A stretch of DNA of 64,000 bases, taken from positions 310,001-374,000 of the forward strand of contig JAPDOI010000367.1 of NCBI GenBank assembly GCA_029168955.1, read 5' to 3'. Shown here piece after piece: positions 11,099-22,870 of this stretch. Position 1 is the stretch's first letter; each line of letters begins with the position of its first letter. Below the pieces are notes generated by a model. That model did not search any database and was not told the DNA's origin. It saw nothing but the letters and a program-made list of their open reading frames with translations. The stretch is from Aplectana chamaeleonis. Taxonomy: Eukaryota > Nematoda > Chromadorea > Rhabditida > Cosmocercidae. A program made the translations under genes and the position numbers.

Positions 11099-12386
11099 TG
11101 AACAGCCTATATTCGATGCTTTAATCAAATCGAACATCTATTCTTTCAATTTCTTCCCAGTTACCTATTTCATTCAGGTAGAAGAGAAATTTTGGAAGAT
11201 GAATGAATGAAAAAATAAAAAACGCTAACACACCGATTAAATCATTAATTTATTAATTATGAAAATAAAAAACATATTAATTAATCACAACGTTTTCTGA
11301 ATTAATTACAAAAGTTCGAATTTTACTGATTATACTCGCTTTGATTTGAAAAATGTATATAAGAGCAAAAGTTAGGCACTTGCCCAAACTTAAATAATTT
11401 ATTCGTTCATCTGTTCACAATTATCAAACTTTAGATTCGGCTTGTCATTTTTCTCACGCATTTCAAAAACAAATTTCTGAAAACAAAAGATAAAAATCAG
11501 AAATAATCTACGTCATTGAATTTCAACAATAAAAATACCCAAGACTATCGACTGCCTCCATTCACAGCCCCCAATCTTCAGATTACGTAAGCAAGGCCAA
11601 TTAAAGACCATAAACAGCCACTGTGACTTACGTAACTCCAGTCGGAACAAAAATAGATCCTTTCGCGCAAACAACGCCTACACCAATTGCACTTACTAAG
11701 AAACCACTACTTTGAAGATACACGGAAAGCAAAAAAAAAAACAAAGTGGAGGGAAACTTGTTTAAAATCTACCCGCACAATTCAAAAAATCCTGTAACTA
11801 AATCCAACTTTTCCTGTAACTCAAGCTCCTCTTCTGCAAAAACAGTCACCACTCAAGATTCATATAAATAGACTGCCCACTCGCCGATGTCCTAATCGGA
11901 TCGACTCGGGAGTGGCTGTGACGCGACGGGGCGGCGAGCGAGAACTTGAAGGATTGAGAAAATGAAATTGTGTGTCCGCGAGAGACAGAGGGTTTGTGCT
12001 TGTCGTAAATCATCGCCCAATCGGCCTATAATTCAGAAAATGTGCCGGCGTCTCAGCGAAATGCCCGCAGGCAGGCATCCGTGCACTTGCTGAGAGGCGT
12101 CAAGTCAATATCCACACGGGACTTTATGGCGAACACAAGAAAAACACCCGAAACGTGGGAATCATTTCAAGAGATTAGCCAGATGGTCGGCAGCAAATCT
12201 TAAGACGGCAAACGCAAACAGTCTTCAATAATGGTCTCACAAGGGAAGGATACATACAGAATATGGCCATTTAAAATGAAATATACAATTCCAAAACCAA
12301 TTTTGGACCTCATATTCGTGTTCAGCACCCCAAATAACCCTCGTGGAAAAAACCAGGAGGAATTTTTTTTTCGCGACGTTTAACAA
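11099..12386. other. AT-rich stretch, no gene seen
   Basis: No coding sequence or RNA gene was recognised. A short motif CACAAGGGAAGGATAC at about 12238 recurs near 24967, 28645 (inverted) and 37332, and may be the end of another, unplaced element family. Confidence 0.4.
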
Positions 12387-13464
12387 GGGAACCACAATAA
12401 GTCATAGTGACCATCCCAAATGAAATGTACTTTTCTAGAATCATTTTCGGACGAAAAGACCGATTATGCCCATCGCAGCTGCCTAGACCCACTCTTAAAA
12501 AAGTTATAGGCAGTTTTGCTCTGATTTTCGTACCTATTGTACATTCCAAAAAGCACATTATTTTTACGAGAATTCGGAAACGGACCTCATAATTGTGTTT
12601 AGCGCCTGAAACACCCCCCTAAGCAAAGTTAGGTTGAAGGACCATTTTCCGAAGTTTGCGCAGACTAACAGCGTTTTGGACTTGTACGGATTTTCGGTTG
12701 GGCAAATATTTATACCAATAGTAGAGCTCTCGAAGCGTTTTAAAAAAATATTCTAGATTTGACTAGAAATTCGCTCTGGGAGGTTTTTTGGGGTGCTGAT
12801 CACGGATCTGAGGTTCATTTATCGATTTTCCAAAGTTTTCGACTATCTGTTCACAGATTCCCATCGGGGGAGAATTTGATGGCAAATCGCGACTTTTGAA
12901 GAATTCCGGAGTGCTACTATAGATTATGCTCAAATTATTTCTCCGGACGTTATTTGGAGTGCTAAACACGGATCTGATGTCAGTTTATCGATTTTTGACA
13001 GCTTACGGTAGATTACGGTGGGTATACGGTAGTTTGGTCGAAGTCTCAGATTTGTCTCAAAGTTTCTATATGGGGGTTATTTGGGGTGCTGAATACGAAT
13101 TCGACGTCCATTTGTCGATTATCAGATTACAAAGGTAGGCTTTGCCTCCTAAATGGCATGTTAACTACCGTAACCTACAGTAAACCTTAAAATTTCGGCA
13201 AGCAAACTCCAGATTCGTGTTCAGCATCCCCAGATTACCCTTACATACATGTTTTTAGCAGAATTCGGAGAAAAAATCAAAAACACCCTAAAAATTCCAT
13301 AGGGTATCCTTACCTTACCGCGAAGCTTTCAAAAACGCTCATAGCTTTATTCAGAGTGGGTCTAGGCATCCGCGATGGGCATATTCGGACTTTTCGTCCG
13401 AAAATAGTTCCAGAAAAGTACATTTCATTTGGAATGGTCACTATGACTTATTGAGGTTCCCTTG
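12387..13464. mobile_element. Inverted-repeat (foldback) element, 1.08 kb
   Basis: Arms of about 120 bp face each other: 12387-12510 (from CAAGGGAACCACAATAAGTC through GACGAAAAGACCG to CTAGACCCACTCTT) and 13345-13464 (the complement, with few mismatches). The interior holds no transposase frame. Non-autonomous; family unknown. Confidence 0.6.
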
Positions 13465-13726
13465 TAAGCCCCAAGAATGGGATTGAGCTCAGCTGTTAAT
13501 CTTTTTGCAATTACAATAATTTTCACAATAAAACACAGGCAAACTACTTAAATGCTTCATTTTTCTACAGAAGGCTCTTGCAAGGTGGAACTGGTGCTCT
13601 TCAAAACGTTGTGTGTTGGGTATAAGTATTTTACAAGCATGAAGAAAAGACAGCTCCATGATCTTCAACCTGTGACCTCGTTTCTCACTGCAGCGCCCAC
13701 TGTCACTGCGCCAACACATCATAGTG

Positions 13727-13819
13727 GTTCCGCAGTTTCAGGCGTTATTCATAGTCCTCAACGCCAACACGTGATAAGCTGGCGCTGAGGAGTATGAATA
13801 GCGCCTGAAACTGCGGAAC
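13727..13819. repeat. 93-bp near-perfect palindrome
   Basis: Arms of about 40 bp (GTTCCGCAGTTTCAGGCG at the left, CGCCTGAAACTGCGGAAC at the right) flank a short loop around CACGTGATAA, with about three mismatches. The transcript would form a long hairpin. Part of the arm (CTGGCGTTGAGGAGTATGAA) recurs at 14117-14136, so it belongs to a repeat family. It could be a small MITE or a hairpin-RNA source. Confidence 0.65.
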
Positions 13820-14613
13820 GTTAGAGTATGAATGGCTGGATGTCGCGTCCGCGCGGCACACGGCGGTAAAAATTTTTTTTAAACTTTTGTTATTGATCCA
13901 CCATCAGTTTCACCCCGTTTAATACTTATTAATTCCAGCTCTATGTTTTGCTAGGATGGTGGTGATTGCGAGTACATGATTTGGTTGCTCGGCAGACAAA
14001 AGGCCCTCCGCCATACCATAGCGCCACTGGAGTAGTCATAGTCTCCGCAAGCGCGTGACGCACGCAGAAAGTATTCCTACTCCAAAAGTCTTGTCCGTGA
14101 GTCACGCGCGTGACGCGCTGGCGTTGAGGAGTATGAATAGCGTTCAAGTTTACTACCGCTGGTCGCGTACGTGTGCGCGCCTATGCAGCGCATTCTTTTC
14201 CCCCACACCCTCGCTTTACACAATCACCCGAAGATACCAACTAAATTTCCCGCCGAAACCCAGGATACCTGTAGCATACGCGCCAATTCAGCGGAGAATC
14301 TTAGAGGCACAGGACGCCCGAGAAATTGTTTTTCAGATTTTACGCTTATCTTGGAGAGAGCCACTCTCTGATCACAATGTTATCTTTCAAATCGTCCAAG
14401 ACCCCCTACGAACCGAGATATGGCTTATTGAAAATGCCTGCATTTTGAGGGTGAAAAATTGGTGGACGAGTTGTCTCAGGCCTGTATTTCTCTTCATTCC
14501 CAATCGTTGCGCGAGAGCGAGCCAGGATTAGGAGATGGACCGACAATGGACCAAAAAACAAGTAGACCCCATGTTTGGTATTCTTGAAACCTGGACATTG
14601 TTTTCAATCTTGT

Positions 14614-15077
14614 TTTTGCTTCTGTGACTCACAGGTTGTTAGGGTGGAATATCTATTCGCTGACGTTTCGACGATTCCGTCGTTTTCAAGGCCTAAAATG
14701 GTTCGGAGTCGAATTTGAAATGAAACACATCCGATCATTATCAAAAAGGGGAGCAAACCACACCCAGAGTCTAAAAGGTGGAGGAGAGTATGCTTGACTG
14801 AAGGAGCTCGATGAAATGCTGGCAGTCACGGACAGCAGTGACCATCACGAGTAACAGGCACGTTCCCGCCGGAATGAAAAAATGCCATCTCACATATATC
14901 GTCAAACATACTCCCCCCTTAGACTCCGGGTGTGGTTTTCTCCCCTTTTTGATAATTATGGGATGTGTTTCATTTCAATTTCGACTCCAAACAATTTTAA
15001 GCCTTAAAAACTACAAAATCGTCGAAACGTCGGCCAATAAATCTTCCACCCTAACAATCTGTGAGGCACAGAAGCAA
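14614..15077. mobile_element. Foldback carrying a PLE-terminus-like motif
   Basis: Arms run from CTTCTGTGACTCACAGGTTG at the left to the complement near 15077. Near each end sits TATTCGCTGACGTTTCGACG or its mirror AATCGTCGAAACGTCGGCC, resembling the terminus of the Penelope-like element at 57.8-60.2 kb. On the minus strand GACGGAATCGTC then GAAACGTC looks like stem II and the 3' core of a hammerhead, but the CUGANGA box is degenerate. It is probably a non-autonomous relative of a PLE. Confidence 0.45.
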
Positions 15078-15159
15078 AAACAAGACCGAAGAACAAGTAC
15101 TTGTTGAGAATTCATCCATCCATCTAGTCGATACCGAGTTCAGAAATCTGGTAGGGGGT

Positions 15160-15466
15160 GTGGCCCGTGGTGATGAGCAAAGGGGGTCGGGCCTGTGGTG
15201 GTCGCTTATATCTCGCTTATTTGGAGGAATTGAGATCTCGCATTTGGCACATGTTATACAGGACGGCCTTCAACACAAATACACGAAAATCTCAAATTTC
15301 ATATCTGAGGCAAATCTGTGCATTTAAAGGCATGAATTTTGAGATTTTCATTTGATTGCGTAACAGACCCCTCCTGTATAAAACTTGCCAAGTGCGAGAT
15401 CTCAATTCCTCCAAATAAGCGAGATATAAGCGACCACCACAGGCCCGACCCTCTACCAGATTTTCG
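15160..15466. repeat. Foldback, 307 bp
   Basis: The left arm contains GGGTCGGGCCTGTGGTGGTC, GCTTATATCTCGCTTATTTG and GAGGAATTGAGATCTCGCA; the right arm carries the complement. The centre also pairs (AAAATCTCAAATTTCAT against ATGAATTTTGAGATTTT). It sits within the larger foldback. Confidence 0.65.
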
Positions 15467-15780
15467 AACGCTATAGCGGCTTGATGAATGGATGAATTCC
15501 AACAAGTCTCCGTTCTTCACCGCATTGCCGGGCTGTCTCCTAACCCTCTTTTGCTCTCGTGCAGCGATTGCAAATGAAGAGAAATACAGGCCAGAGACAA
15601 CCCGTCCACAAAATTTTTGCCCTCAAAATGCATGCATTTTCAAGGAGTCATAACTCTATTCATATGGGGTCTTGGACGATTTCAGAGATACCACTGTGAT
15701 CAGCGGATGAACGTCTTCAAGAAAAGCATAAAATCTGAAAAATTATTTTTTGGGTGTACTGGGCCTTTGAAGGCATCGTT

Positions 15781-16210
15781 CGCGCTAAAAACCAAATCCT
15801 ATTTTTCAGGCTCAATTTCATGAATGAACACGATAGAAGACACCGGTAAGCTTGGGCTAGTTAAAAAGTGGGGTCATGAGGTTGGAAGGGGTTTAAGATG
15901 AGGGTCCGCCACCAGTTCTCACCAGTCATCTAGCACTTTTTTCGAAGAATGTTGATGCGACCGTAGAACAACACGAAAACTAGTTACGGCACGAACTCCA
16001 AATGCAGAAAAACTTCGAAAATGAGAGTGACAAGACCTAAAAATGCGGAAAACCCTTAAAAACGATTTTGGCGCGAAATTTAAACTCATATACACAATGT
16101 GTTCCGCTTAAATTTTCTTTACAAATGAAGGTTTTTCATGGGCCTTTTCGGCATTTTCGTTCATCAGAGAGGCCAAGCTATCTACACAAAAACATCAAAT
16201 AATAGTATAC
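15781..16210. mobile_element. TTAA-type MITE, 'AGGCATCG' family, copy 1
   Basis: It begins AGGCATCGTTCGCGCTAAAAACC after a degenerate TTGA. The interior has GGTTGGAAGGGGTTTAAGATG, CACCAGTCATCTAGCAC, GTTGATGCGACCGT, GGCACGAACTCCAAATGCAG and GAAGGTTTTTCATGGGCC, all shared with 19240-22870 (split), 42823-43232 and, reversed, 30319-30649. The right end is less clear. No ORF. Confidence 0.55.
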
Positions 16211-16827
16211 GGGTTTCTCCGCGAAGCTGATAGACAGGAAGGCTGGGTCCGGACGCTATACTGCCCTGACCCTGTCTTCATGTCTATTAGCGTCGCAATC
16301 TCAATCACTTTTGTGAGTGTGTATGCTGCCTTCAAATACTTGATGATATGAGCACACACGTAGGATTCTCCTCAGCCTATGGATGTTGACACTAGTCAAT
16401 CCATTCACACTATTGCGAAGCTGCGTTGAAAAACAAACCCGAATAAATCTAAGGGATCGAACATCATAACGACAGCCTTTTCTAATCGCCATTCATCAAC
16501 GCTACAAATCGCTCCCCGTTTTTTTGTGCTTAGCTGTTCAAAATTGCGTTTTTGAAGGCGCCGCGGGCATCAGACACCATTTTCAATTTCTTAAGTATAA
16601 TCTAACAATTCGGGAAAACTAACATCACTCACGACACTTGAAGCTCTGAAAATGCAACCCTTGGAAGCTATGGTCATGTGAAAACGGTTGTGAGGTCAAT
16701 CATCTAGCGATTCGATTTCAGAAGGTTCTCTTACATGAGATGACGTCCCACGCTTGCGGCCTGCAAGCAACTTCCCTGTAAATTTGTAGCCGCCTAAAAA
16801 CAGCTCCAGAGGGGCGGAGATCTGACT

Positions 16828-17247
16828 ATTAGAGTTGCGATCGAGAAATAGCCGCGGGATAGCCGTGAAATCCCTGCCTGCCGCGAAATAGCCGAGAAAC
16901 AATGCTCTTCTGGTAGAATACGACGCATTGCAGAGGCATGATTCAGATGCACACACCTCCATCGGTTCATTTACCACAGTTTGAGGTGCTTGAATCTCGT
17001 TCAGCCTCTGCAGGCCTAGCCCAACCGCTGACGGCCCCGGAAGGTGGCTCGGTGAGCCAGCGACGGATGCGTCTTGTTCATTTTTGATTATTTCTCGGTT
17101 ATATCTCGGCTATTTCTCGGATACTTCTTGTCCTTTTCGTGAAAATCGAAGACATAGCCGCGAAATATCCGAGAAATAGCCCAGCAGGAGCCACTGCGGA
17201 GCCTGGTGGGCTGTTTCTCGGCTATTTCGCGGCCAAAACTCTCAGAG
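16828..17247. mobile_element. CTCTGAGAG-type MITE, copy B
   Basis: The right end is intact (GGCCAAAACTCTCAGAG to 17247) and the left end is mutated. 11-bp units of GCCGCGAAATA type and their complement form the arms. The middle carries a diverged SL1-like core (16964-16985) followed by GTGCTTGAATCTCGTTCAGCC, matching copy C at 23696-24156. Confidence 0.6.
16964..16985 (+). other. SL1-like core in MITE copy B (18/22)
   Basis: This 22-mer matches nematode SL1 at 18 positions and ends AGTTTGAG followed by GTGCTTG. It is a diverged version of the core at 23874-23895. Confidence 0.5.
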
Positions 17248-17451
17248 GAGGCAGTCCTCTATCACTATATATCGACCAGAATGTTAGGCCGCATCAGGAA
17301 CTATTCAAAAACGGCTATGGCACGAACCTCAATTGCTCATTTCTAGTATTCGAGGTCTTATTGTTTTCATTTTCTATTTTCATGTAACGGAAAGGTCCAT
17401 CTACACAAAATCAGTCAAAAAAAGGGTGGTAATCTTCTTCGTGCACAACTA

Positions 17452-17940
17452 GTGCTATGTAGTGGTGACACGCTGAAGCGTAGGATAATAGGAACAGTCC
17501 TCATAAGAAACAGAAGAAAAAACCGAAACCGTTTTCAAGGAGTCATCTTTCTTGAACTGGATTTACCCCTACACTGGACAAGTGTCATGTCTCCCGTCAT
17601 CCACGATGAAGAAAAAGCCCTACGAGACCTGAACGCCTTACATGAACAATTATCTGTAACAGCAGCATTGACAATGATCATACGCACATCCTGTGCTGTT
17701 AGACTAAGGTGAGGCGAAATTATAGGGAAAGGCTTTTCAAGCCCTCAAAGCACTGTTGTTGTCTAATGATACTACACCAAAAATGAAAGAGTTGTGCCGC
17801 CGTGTACAGCTCGAACTCCACCCAGGACTAGGGTCGAGCGGTCATTGTTCCCCGGGAAAACGGAATGGCGCGAACTTTTTCAAAAAATTCGTGCAAGAAA
17901 TGAAAAAGGGAACCATCCCAGGATTGTCAGTGAGGTGAGG
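17452..17940 (+). pseudogene. Unassigned coding-like fragment(s)
   Basis: Two adjacent open stretches have protein-like composition: 17452-17712 (containing HDEEKALRDLNALHEQLSV) and about 17727-17938 (GKAFQALKALLLSNDTTPK, then MKELCRRVQLELHPGLGSS and FFKKFVQEMKKG). The second is preceded by TTATAG and followed by GTGAGG, resembling a nematode acceptor and donor. The gap between the two is too short for a normal intron. I do not recognise the product. It may be a captured or decayed host exon pair. Confidence 0.25.
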
Positions 17941-18176
17941 GGTGTAATGTTAATAACAGAACAATACATAATAGTATAACAAAAATTGCAAAACATAAAA
18001 TTTTCCAATAATTGTTCAGCCTCCAAGAGTTTCGAGAAAATCTCGGTCTGAGGCCTCTTTCAGAGTTCGATCGACGCGCGACGCGACGGGATGATGACCA
18101 TGAGCATCGACCGAGATCGCGTCGCACGTCGTTCCGTATTCGAAGCATGCCATCGCGGCGATCAACGATGAGAGTG

Positions 18177-18446
18177 TACTGGGCTTTTCTGGGCCAAATT
18201 CCGGTCCGCAGTTGCGTCTCGACACGCTTTGCGGCCGCGCGCATTCAACCAGCGCCGCTGCCGCCGCTCTGTTGACTCCAGGTGGGTTTTAGAAACTGGA
18301 AAGTAAACAAAATTAGAGAAAACTGTATAAAAAAGCTATATCGAGTCGGCTTTGGCGCTGGAAACTCGATTGACTCGAGCGGGTGCGGCCGCAAAGCGTA
18401 TCGAGACGCAATTGCGGACCAGAATTTGGCCCAGATAAGCACTATA
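18177..18446. mobile_element. 282-bp inverted-repeat MITE, copy 2
   Basis: The left end TACTGGGCTTTTCTGGGCC and right end GGCCCAGATAAGCACTATA are the family termini with a few changes. It lies beside an unrelated GATCGACGCGCGACG-rich stretch (18060-18175). Family members are at 4087, 25420 and 39626. Confidence 0.7.
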
Positions 18447-19240
18447 AAATAGGCCTAAGGGAAGGAGACGTGGAAAAATGCGATATGTATCAAAAATTTT
18501 GGTAACCAAAGGTTGGAGGATGCAGTTGCGTCGAGGTTCTGTGCTTGACTCTGCTCGGGACCACTTTGCTCGAACGCATCGTTAACGCTGGAAACTACCT
18601 ACTTTCCATATTCGGGCCCAGTCTCATGTATGAGTCCGGTAGACCACACTGGTGAACTCCGGCGTGCCAAAAACGTAGGGTTATGAAGTTATATTTATAT
18701 TTATTTTGCAATCATGGTGAGCAATCGACATTAGGGGTCCGCAGAGTTGAAGTCGCGGCGTTGCTCGCAGTGACGAACAGCACTGAAAGATGCAATATCG
18801 ATTACAATCGGCGACGATGGCGACCGACGCTGCGTGAACGGCGACGAGGGGGCACCGCAGTGTATTGACGCCGCGACGGGCCTACATCACTGCCAGCGAG
18901 CGGCAACCGACGCCGCGACGATAATGCTTCGAAACGCTTTTGTCGCCGCGTCAAGACTGACGCTCGGCGACTACTCGCCGGTCTCTCCAACTCTGCCTAT
19001 AGGAAAGCTACGATCAAAAAAAAAGTTGAGTACCGACTCAACCAAAAACAACCACATAAATGAGGAGATTCACAAAACAATCAATAAACAAAGAATGAAC
19101 AGACCTGAAGAGCCAGAGCTTCACGAGCTTGCCGAAAAGGAGAAAAAAAACGCAGCCACCACGACCAAGTGGCAGATCAGTATCTTTTTTTTTGAAACTG
19201 TGTTTAGTACCAGCAATTTCCTTTCCAGTAATATGTGGAA
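18447..19240. other. Unassigned stretch, no gene seen
   Basis: A CGACG-rich patch (18800-18990) gives open frames on both strands without family resemblance. Nothing else was recognised before the MITE that hosts the RTE. Confidence 0.35.
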
Positions 19241-19343
19241 AAAACGTGTTTTGGGTGCAAAACACGAAGTTGGACGGGGTTGATGATGAAGATCCACCAC
19301 CAGTTTTCACCAGTCATCTAGCACTTTTTCATATAAATTCGAT

Positions 19344-19356
19344 GAGACCGTTAAAC
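19344..19356. repeat. RTE target-site duplication, left copy
   Basis: GAGACCGTTAAAC is repeated exactly at 22621-22633. The comparison copies of the MITE carry a single instance of this site (for example around 43010), confirming the insertion. Confidence 0.9.
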
Positions 19357-22300
19357 TTGACTTACTTGACTTAATCGGTTGGCTTTCGCCTGACGCGGTC
19401 ATTCCGCATATTCACCGAGGTGTGCCGTCCTAGTAGTCCTAGTAGTCAGCCGTGTCCATTTTTCACGGTCTTCGGCCACAATTTGAACACATTCCATCCA
19501 GCTGTCACTATTCCATTTCCTGCGAAACGAAACATCGCGCCTGAACTGTCTTTCGATGCCGAGTGACTTTAAATCCTCTTTAACCACATCCGTCCAGAAC
19601 TTTCGCCTACGCCCAGGTGGCCGTTTCCTGACAGGATTAGGAAGCATTTTTAAAGCGTGTTGTACGAGACGATCCGGCGTTCTTCTTAGTATATGCCCGA
19701 GCAGTCGAAGTCGACTTTCCATTGCTGCTTGAGATGGCGTTAGGAGATGCTGGCACCTCCCTCGTGTCAAGCGTTGATGTACTGCGTCGATTTCCTTGTA
19801 AAGGTCTTCGTTATGGCATACACGTGGCCAGAAATATCCAAGCAAACGCCTAAAAAGCGTCCTCTCCGTGCAATCCAACCTTTCCATCTGCGTCTTCGGT
19901 GCTGCCCACGTCTCCGATCCGTACATCATGATAGGACGAATAGCGGATAGGTAGACGCGCAACTTGACTTCCTTCGCGATGGTGGTAGACCACAAACACC
20001 TGGTTAGAGAATTGAATGCAGACGTAGCTTTCGCACATCGTTGTCGAATATCCGCTGCATAACTACCATCGTTCTTCAGCAAACAGCCCAAATAACAGAA
20101 ATCGTCCACCAGTTCGATACGCTGTCCGTCCACACAAACTCCCGTTGAAGGCCTCTGAGAGACCCACATCTGCTTTCATTTGTCGGGACGAAGACGAAGT
20201 CCATAGGCTGCGGCATACTCCTAAACGAGGTTCACAATCGTTTGCAGTTTTGCGTTGTTTTCAGCGAATAACACGATGTCGTCGGCGTACTCCAGGTCGA
20301 CAAGGGAGCGTCCTGATGGTGTTAGGATCACATTCGCAGGAAACTGTTCGGCAACTCTACGCATGATGTCATCAACGGCGAAGTTGAAAAGAAAAGGTCC
20401 TTCAACGGCTCCTTGCCTTACTCCTTTTTTCACCTCGAAAGCTGACGTAAATCCGACAGGTGTACGAACTGCTGCTGTTGTTCCTTTATTCATGTCCTCG
20501 ACTCTATCTGCTCGCAGAGCATTGAGCAATCGATCACGATGGGGAGAGTCGAACGCGGCTTCAAAGCCCAAAAAAGCAGGCTGTAATGGCTTCAAAAACC
20601 GCTGCCACGATTCGATTACTCTTCTCACGACGAACACTTGGTCGATGGTCGGTCTTCCAGGTCGAAAACCGGCTTGCTCATCTCTGGTCGTTCCTTCACG
20701 ATGTTTGATAAGTGGCTCGAGAATGATACGTTCTAAAACCTTGTACATGACACGAAGTAGGGAGATTCCTCTGTAGTTCTTAGGATCCGTGACGGATAGC
20801 TTCTTGTGAAGAGGTACGATGATCGCATGTCTCCACGAATCGGGTATCCTTTCGCTCATCCATATAGCACGGATGGTGTTGGTCATTTCACGAATCCCAG
20901 ACGGAGGAAGAGCTTTCAGCATTTCAGCAGTGCTGTTGTCATCTCTACCAGCCTTTCCATTCTTCATTTTCCGGACACAATCCAAAACTTCAGACTCAGT
21001 CGGCGGTTCCTCACTGACATCGTAATGTGCTCTCTGAACATGCGGGAGCTCAGGTACTGATGGCGCTGGACGATTCAGTAGTGAACTGAAGTAACCTTTC
21101 CATATTGGCAGCGTCGCATCACCAACTGCAACTCCATTGGTAGTGTTCAAGACAGGAGAACATCTCTTCATCTTCCCGCTATACTGTCGCAGCAACGTGT
21201 AGGCTTTCCTCGGATTCTTCTCCTCCCAAGCCTTCTCGAACTCCTTAGCTCTACACGTCCACTCTCGTTCGCGGTCCTTTTGAAGCTGCCGACGCAACTT
21301 CTTCCTCAGACGCTTCTCCTCCAAGAAGTTCCCTGCAGTTCGGAGAGCACATACTCTGTTGTAGGTAGATGTAGTTTCTTCTGAGACGTAGGCGAACTTC
21401 TTCTTAGGCTGTACAAGCGGAAGTGCCTCTTTCGAAGCGTCCTGGATGCACTTGACAAAAGAATCCGCGTCGCAAAGTTTCTTCTTAGTCCGTACTCCGA
21501 TGTGAATAGAAACGCGTTGTCGAAAATTCCTTCTGCACTCTTCATCTCTGAGACTTGTCATGTCAATCCTCTGGAGAGGCTGAGCCCCTCGCTTCCTCTT
21601 ATGAATCCTCGCAGTGAAGTTCAACAGAACAGGACGGTGATCGGAATCGAATGCGACATCCCACACAGCTCTAGACCTCCGAATGTCCGATACTGGAATA
21701 TTCCTCGTCAGAACATAGTCAAGCTGTAGTTTCAAAGTTGTCATTTTCCGCTTCCGCTGCTCTTCTGGAGATAGCTGGGTTGGTCCCTGCCACGTAAGCT
21801 GATGGTGGCGATGATTCCTCTTGAATGTCGATGCAATAATCAGACCACTGCGTTCACAAAAGTCGACAAGGCGGTAGCCATTGTCCGATGTTTGCTCCAC
21901 TGGGTAGAACCATTTACCGAGTACTTCGGATTCCTGATCAAGTCCCATCTTCGCATTTGCGTCAATACCCACGACAACAGCATGTTGACAAGGTATCCTG
22001 GCCAGCAACGTATTGAGTTCCTCATAAAACGCATCCTTCGAATTGTCTTCGGCGGTTTCAGTAGGCGCATGAGCACTCACTATCCACAGATTGAATCCTC
22101 TGTGATCCCGCAGTCGTACGAATGCATTCCGGCACGACGTTGAGCCAAACTCCTTGACCATACCATTGAAATCCTTCCTTACAGCTATTGCACAGCCTCC
22201 CACTCTCCTATCGTCAGCGTTACCGCAGTAGATGGTGTACTCTCCGACGCTGATGACGGGTCTATCCTTGAGGCGGGTTTCCTGCAAAGCAGCAAACGGT

Positions 22301-22620
22301 GCATGGAAATAGCTCAGAAGCTTGGATAGCGCAGTTTTTTGGATATCACTCGACAGCGATCGACAGTTCAGGGTGGCGAAATTGTGGCTTGTGGCCAAAG
22401 ACTCCATGACTCCTTAGGTACGGATCCTAAGGTGTTATGGACCAGAGGCCTTGGTGTGCCGGACGGCGACACCTTTATGCAATGTGCGGGATACTTTCGC
22501 GATATAGTTGTGCACGCTATATCGCTCGAACGTTCCCTGTGTACGCTCAAACGTCTGCTGGGTTCAGTAGAAGCAGGGGCACCAACGAGCAGGTACCAAC
22601 AGACTTGTATACACACCCCC
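19357..22620 (-). mobile_element. RTE-clade LINE, full length (3,264 bp)
   Basis: The element is read on the minus strand. Its 5' end is at 22620 (GGGGGTGTGTATACAAG) and its 3' end at 19357 in a short AAGTCAAGTAAGTCAA tail of RTE type. A 13-bp duplication flanks it. The length matches complete nematode RTE elements. A single ORF carries endonuclease and RT with only two in-frame stops, so the copy is fairly young. Confidence 0.92.
19399..22407 (-). pseudogene. RTE polyprotein: APE endonuclease and reverse transcriptase (two stops)
   Basis: The frame opens at an ATG at 22407 (MESLATSHNF) and stays in one phase to 19399, about 1,002 codons. Nonsense codons interrupt it at 20221-20223 (TAG) and 20176-20178 (TGA). 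The endonuclease covers about residues 8-270: LNCRSLSS, QETRLKD, IVSAHAPTE, GIDANAKMG, LDYVLTR and SDHRPVLL. The RT covers about 430-740: GRDDNSTAEML, NYRGISLLRVMYKVLERI, QAGFRPGR, GFEAAFDSPHRDRL, GVRQGAVEGP and LEYADDIVLF. The region after the stops (YLGCLL, MYGSETW, RTLFRRLLGYFW, LRLLGHILRR) is the RTE C-terminus. The protein would nick DNA and reverse-transcribe its own RNA. Both stops lie just after the YADD block, so a truncated endonuclease-RT could still be made. Confidence 0.93.
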
Positions 22621-22633
22621 GAGACCGTTAAAC
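22621..22633. repeat. RTE target-site duplication, right copy
   Basis: GAGACCGTTAAAC, identical to 19344-19356, followed by the right half of the interrupted MITE. Confidence 0.9.
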
Positions 22634-22870
22634 AACATGAAAAACAGTTACGGCACAAACTCCGCATGCAGAAAAACTTCGAAAATGACACTGGCGAGGT
22701 CTCCAAATGCGGAAAACTTCAAAAAACAATTCTGGCGCGAAATTCAAATTCATATGTACATTGTGTTCCGACAGACTTTCCTTCACAAATGAAGGTTTTT
22801 CATGGTCCCCTTCGACATTTTCGTTCACTAGAGAAGCCAAGCTACATACACAAAAACATCTAAAAATAAC

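Larger units (their letters stand above)
14328..15746. mobile_element. Large foldback with two smaller foldbacks nested inside
   Basis: Outer arms lie at about 14328-14530 and 15538-15746. They share, in inverse order, CAGATTTTACGCTT, TTTCAAATCGTCCAAGACCC, TGCATTTTGAGGG, GGACGAGTTGTCTC and CAGGCCTGTATTTCTCTTC. Inside are a 464-bp foldback with a PLE-terminus-like motif (14614-15077) and another foldback at 15160-15466. No protein is encoded. Confidence 0.55.
19240..22870. mobile_element. TTAA-type MITE, 'AGGCATCG' family, copy 2, split by RTE
   Basis: The left part (19240-19356) has GATCCACCACCAGTTTTCACC, CAGTCATCTAGCACTTTTTC and GATGAGACCGTTAAAC. The right part (22621-22870) resumes with AACATGAAAAACAGTTACGG, GAAGGTTTTTCATGGTCC and ACACAAAAACATC, as in copies 15781 and 42823. 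The RTE at 19357-22620 interrupts it, so the MITE is older. Ends are approximate. Confidence 0.6.

Noticed and set aside
20255..20776. 173-residue plus-strand frame
   Set aside because: Antisense shadow of the RTE RT domain; no motif of its own.
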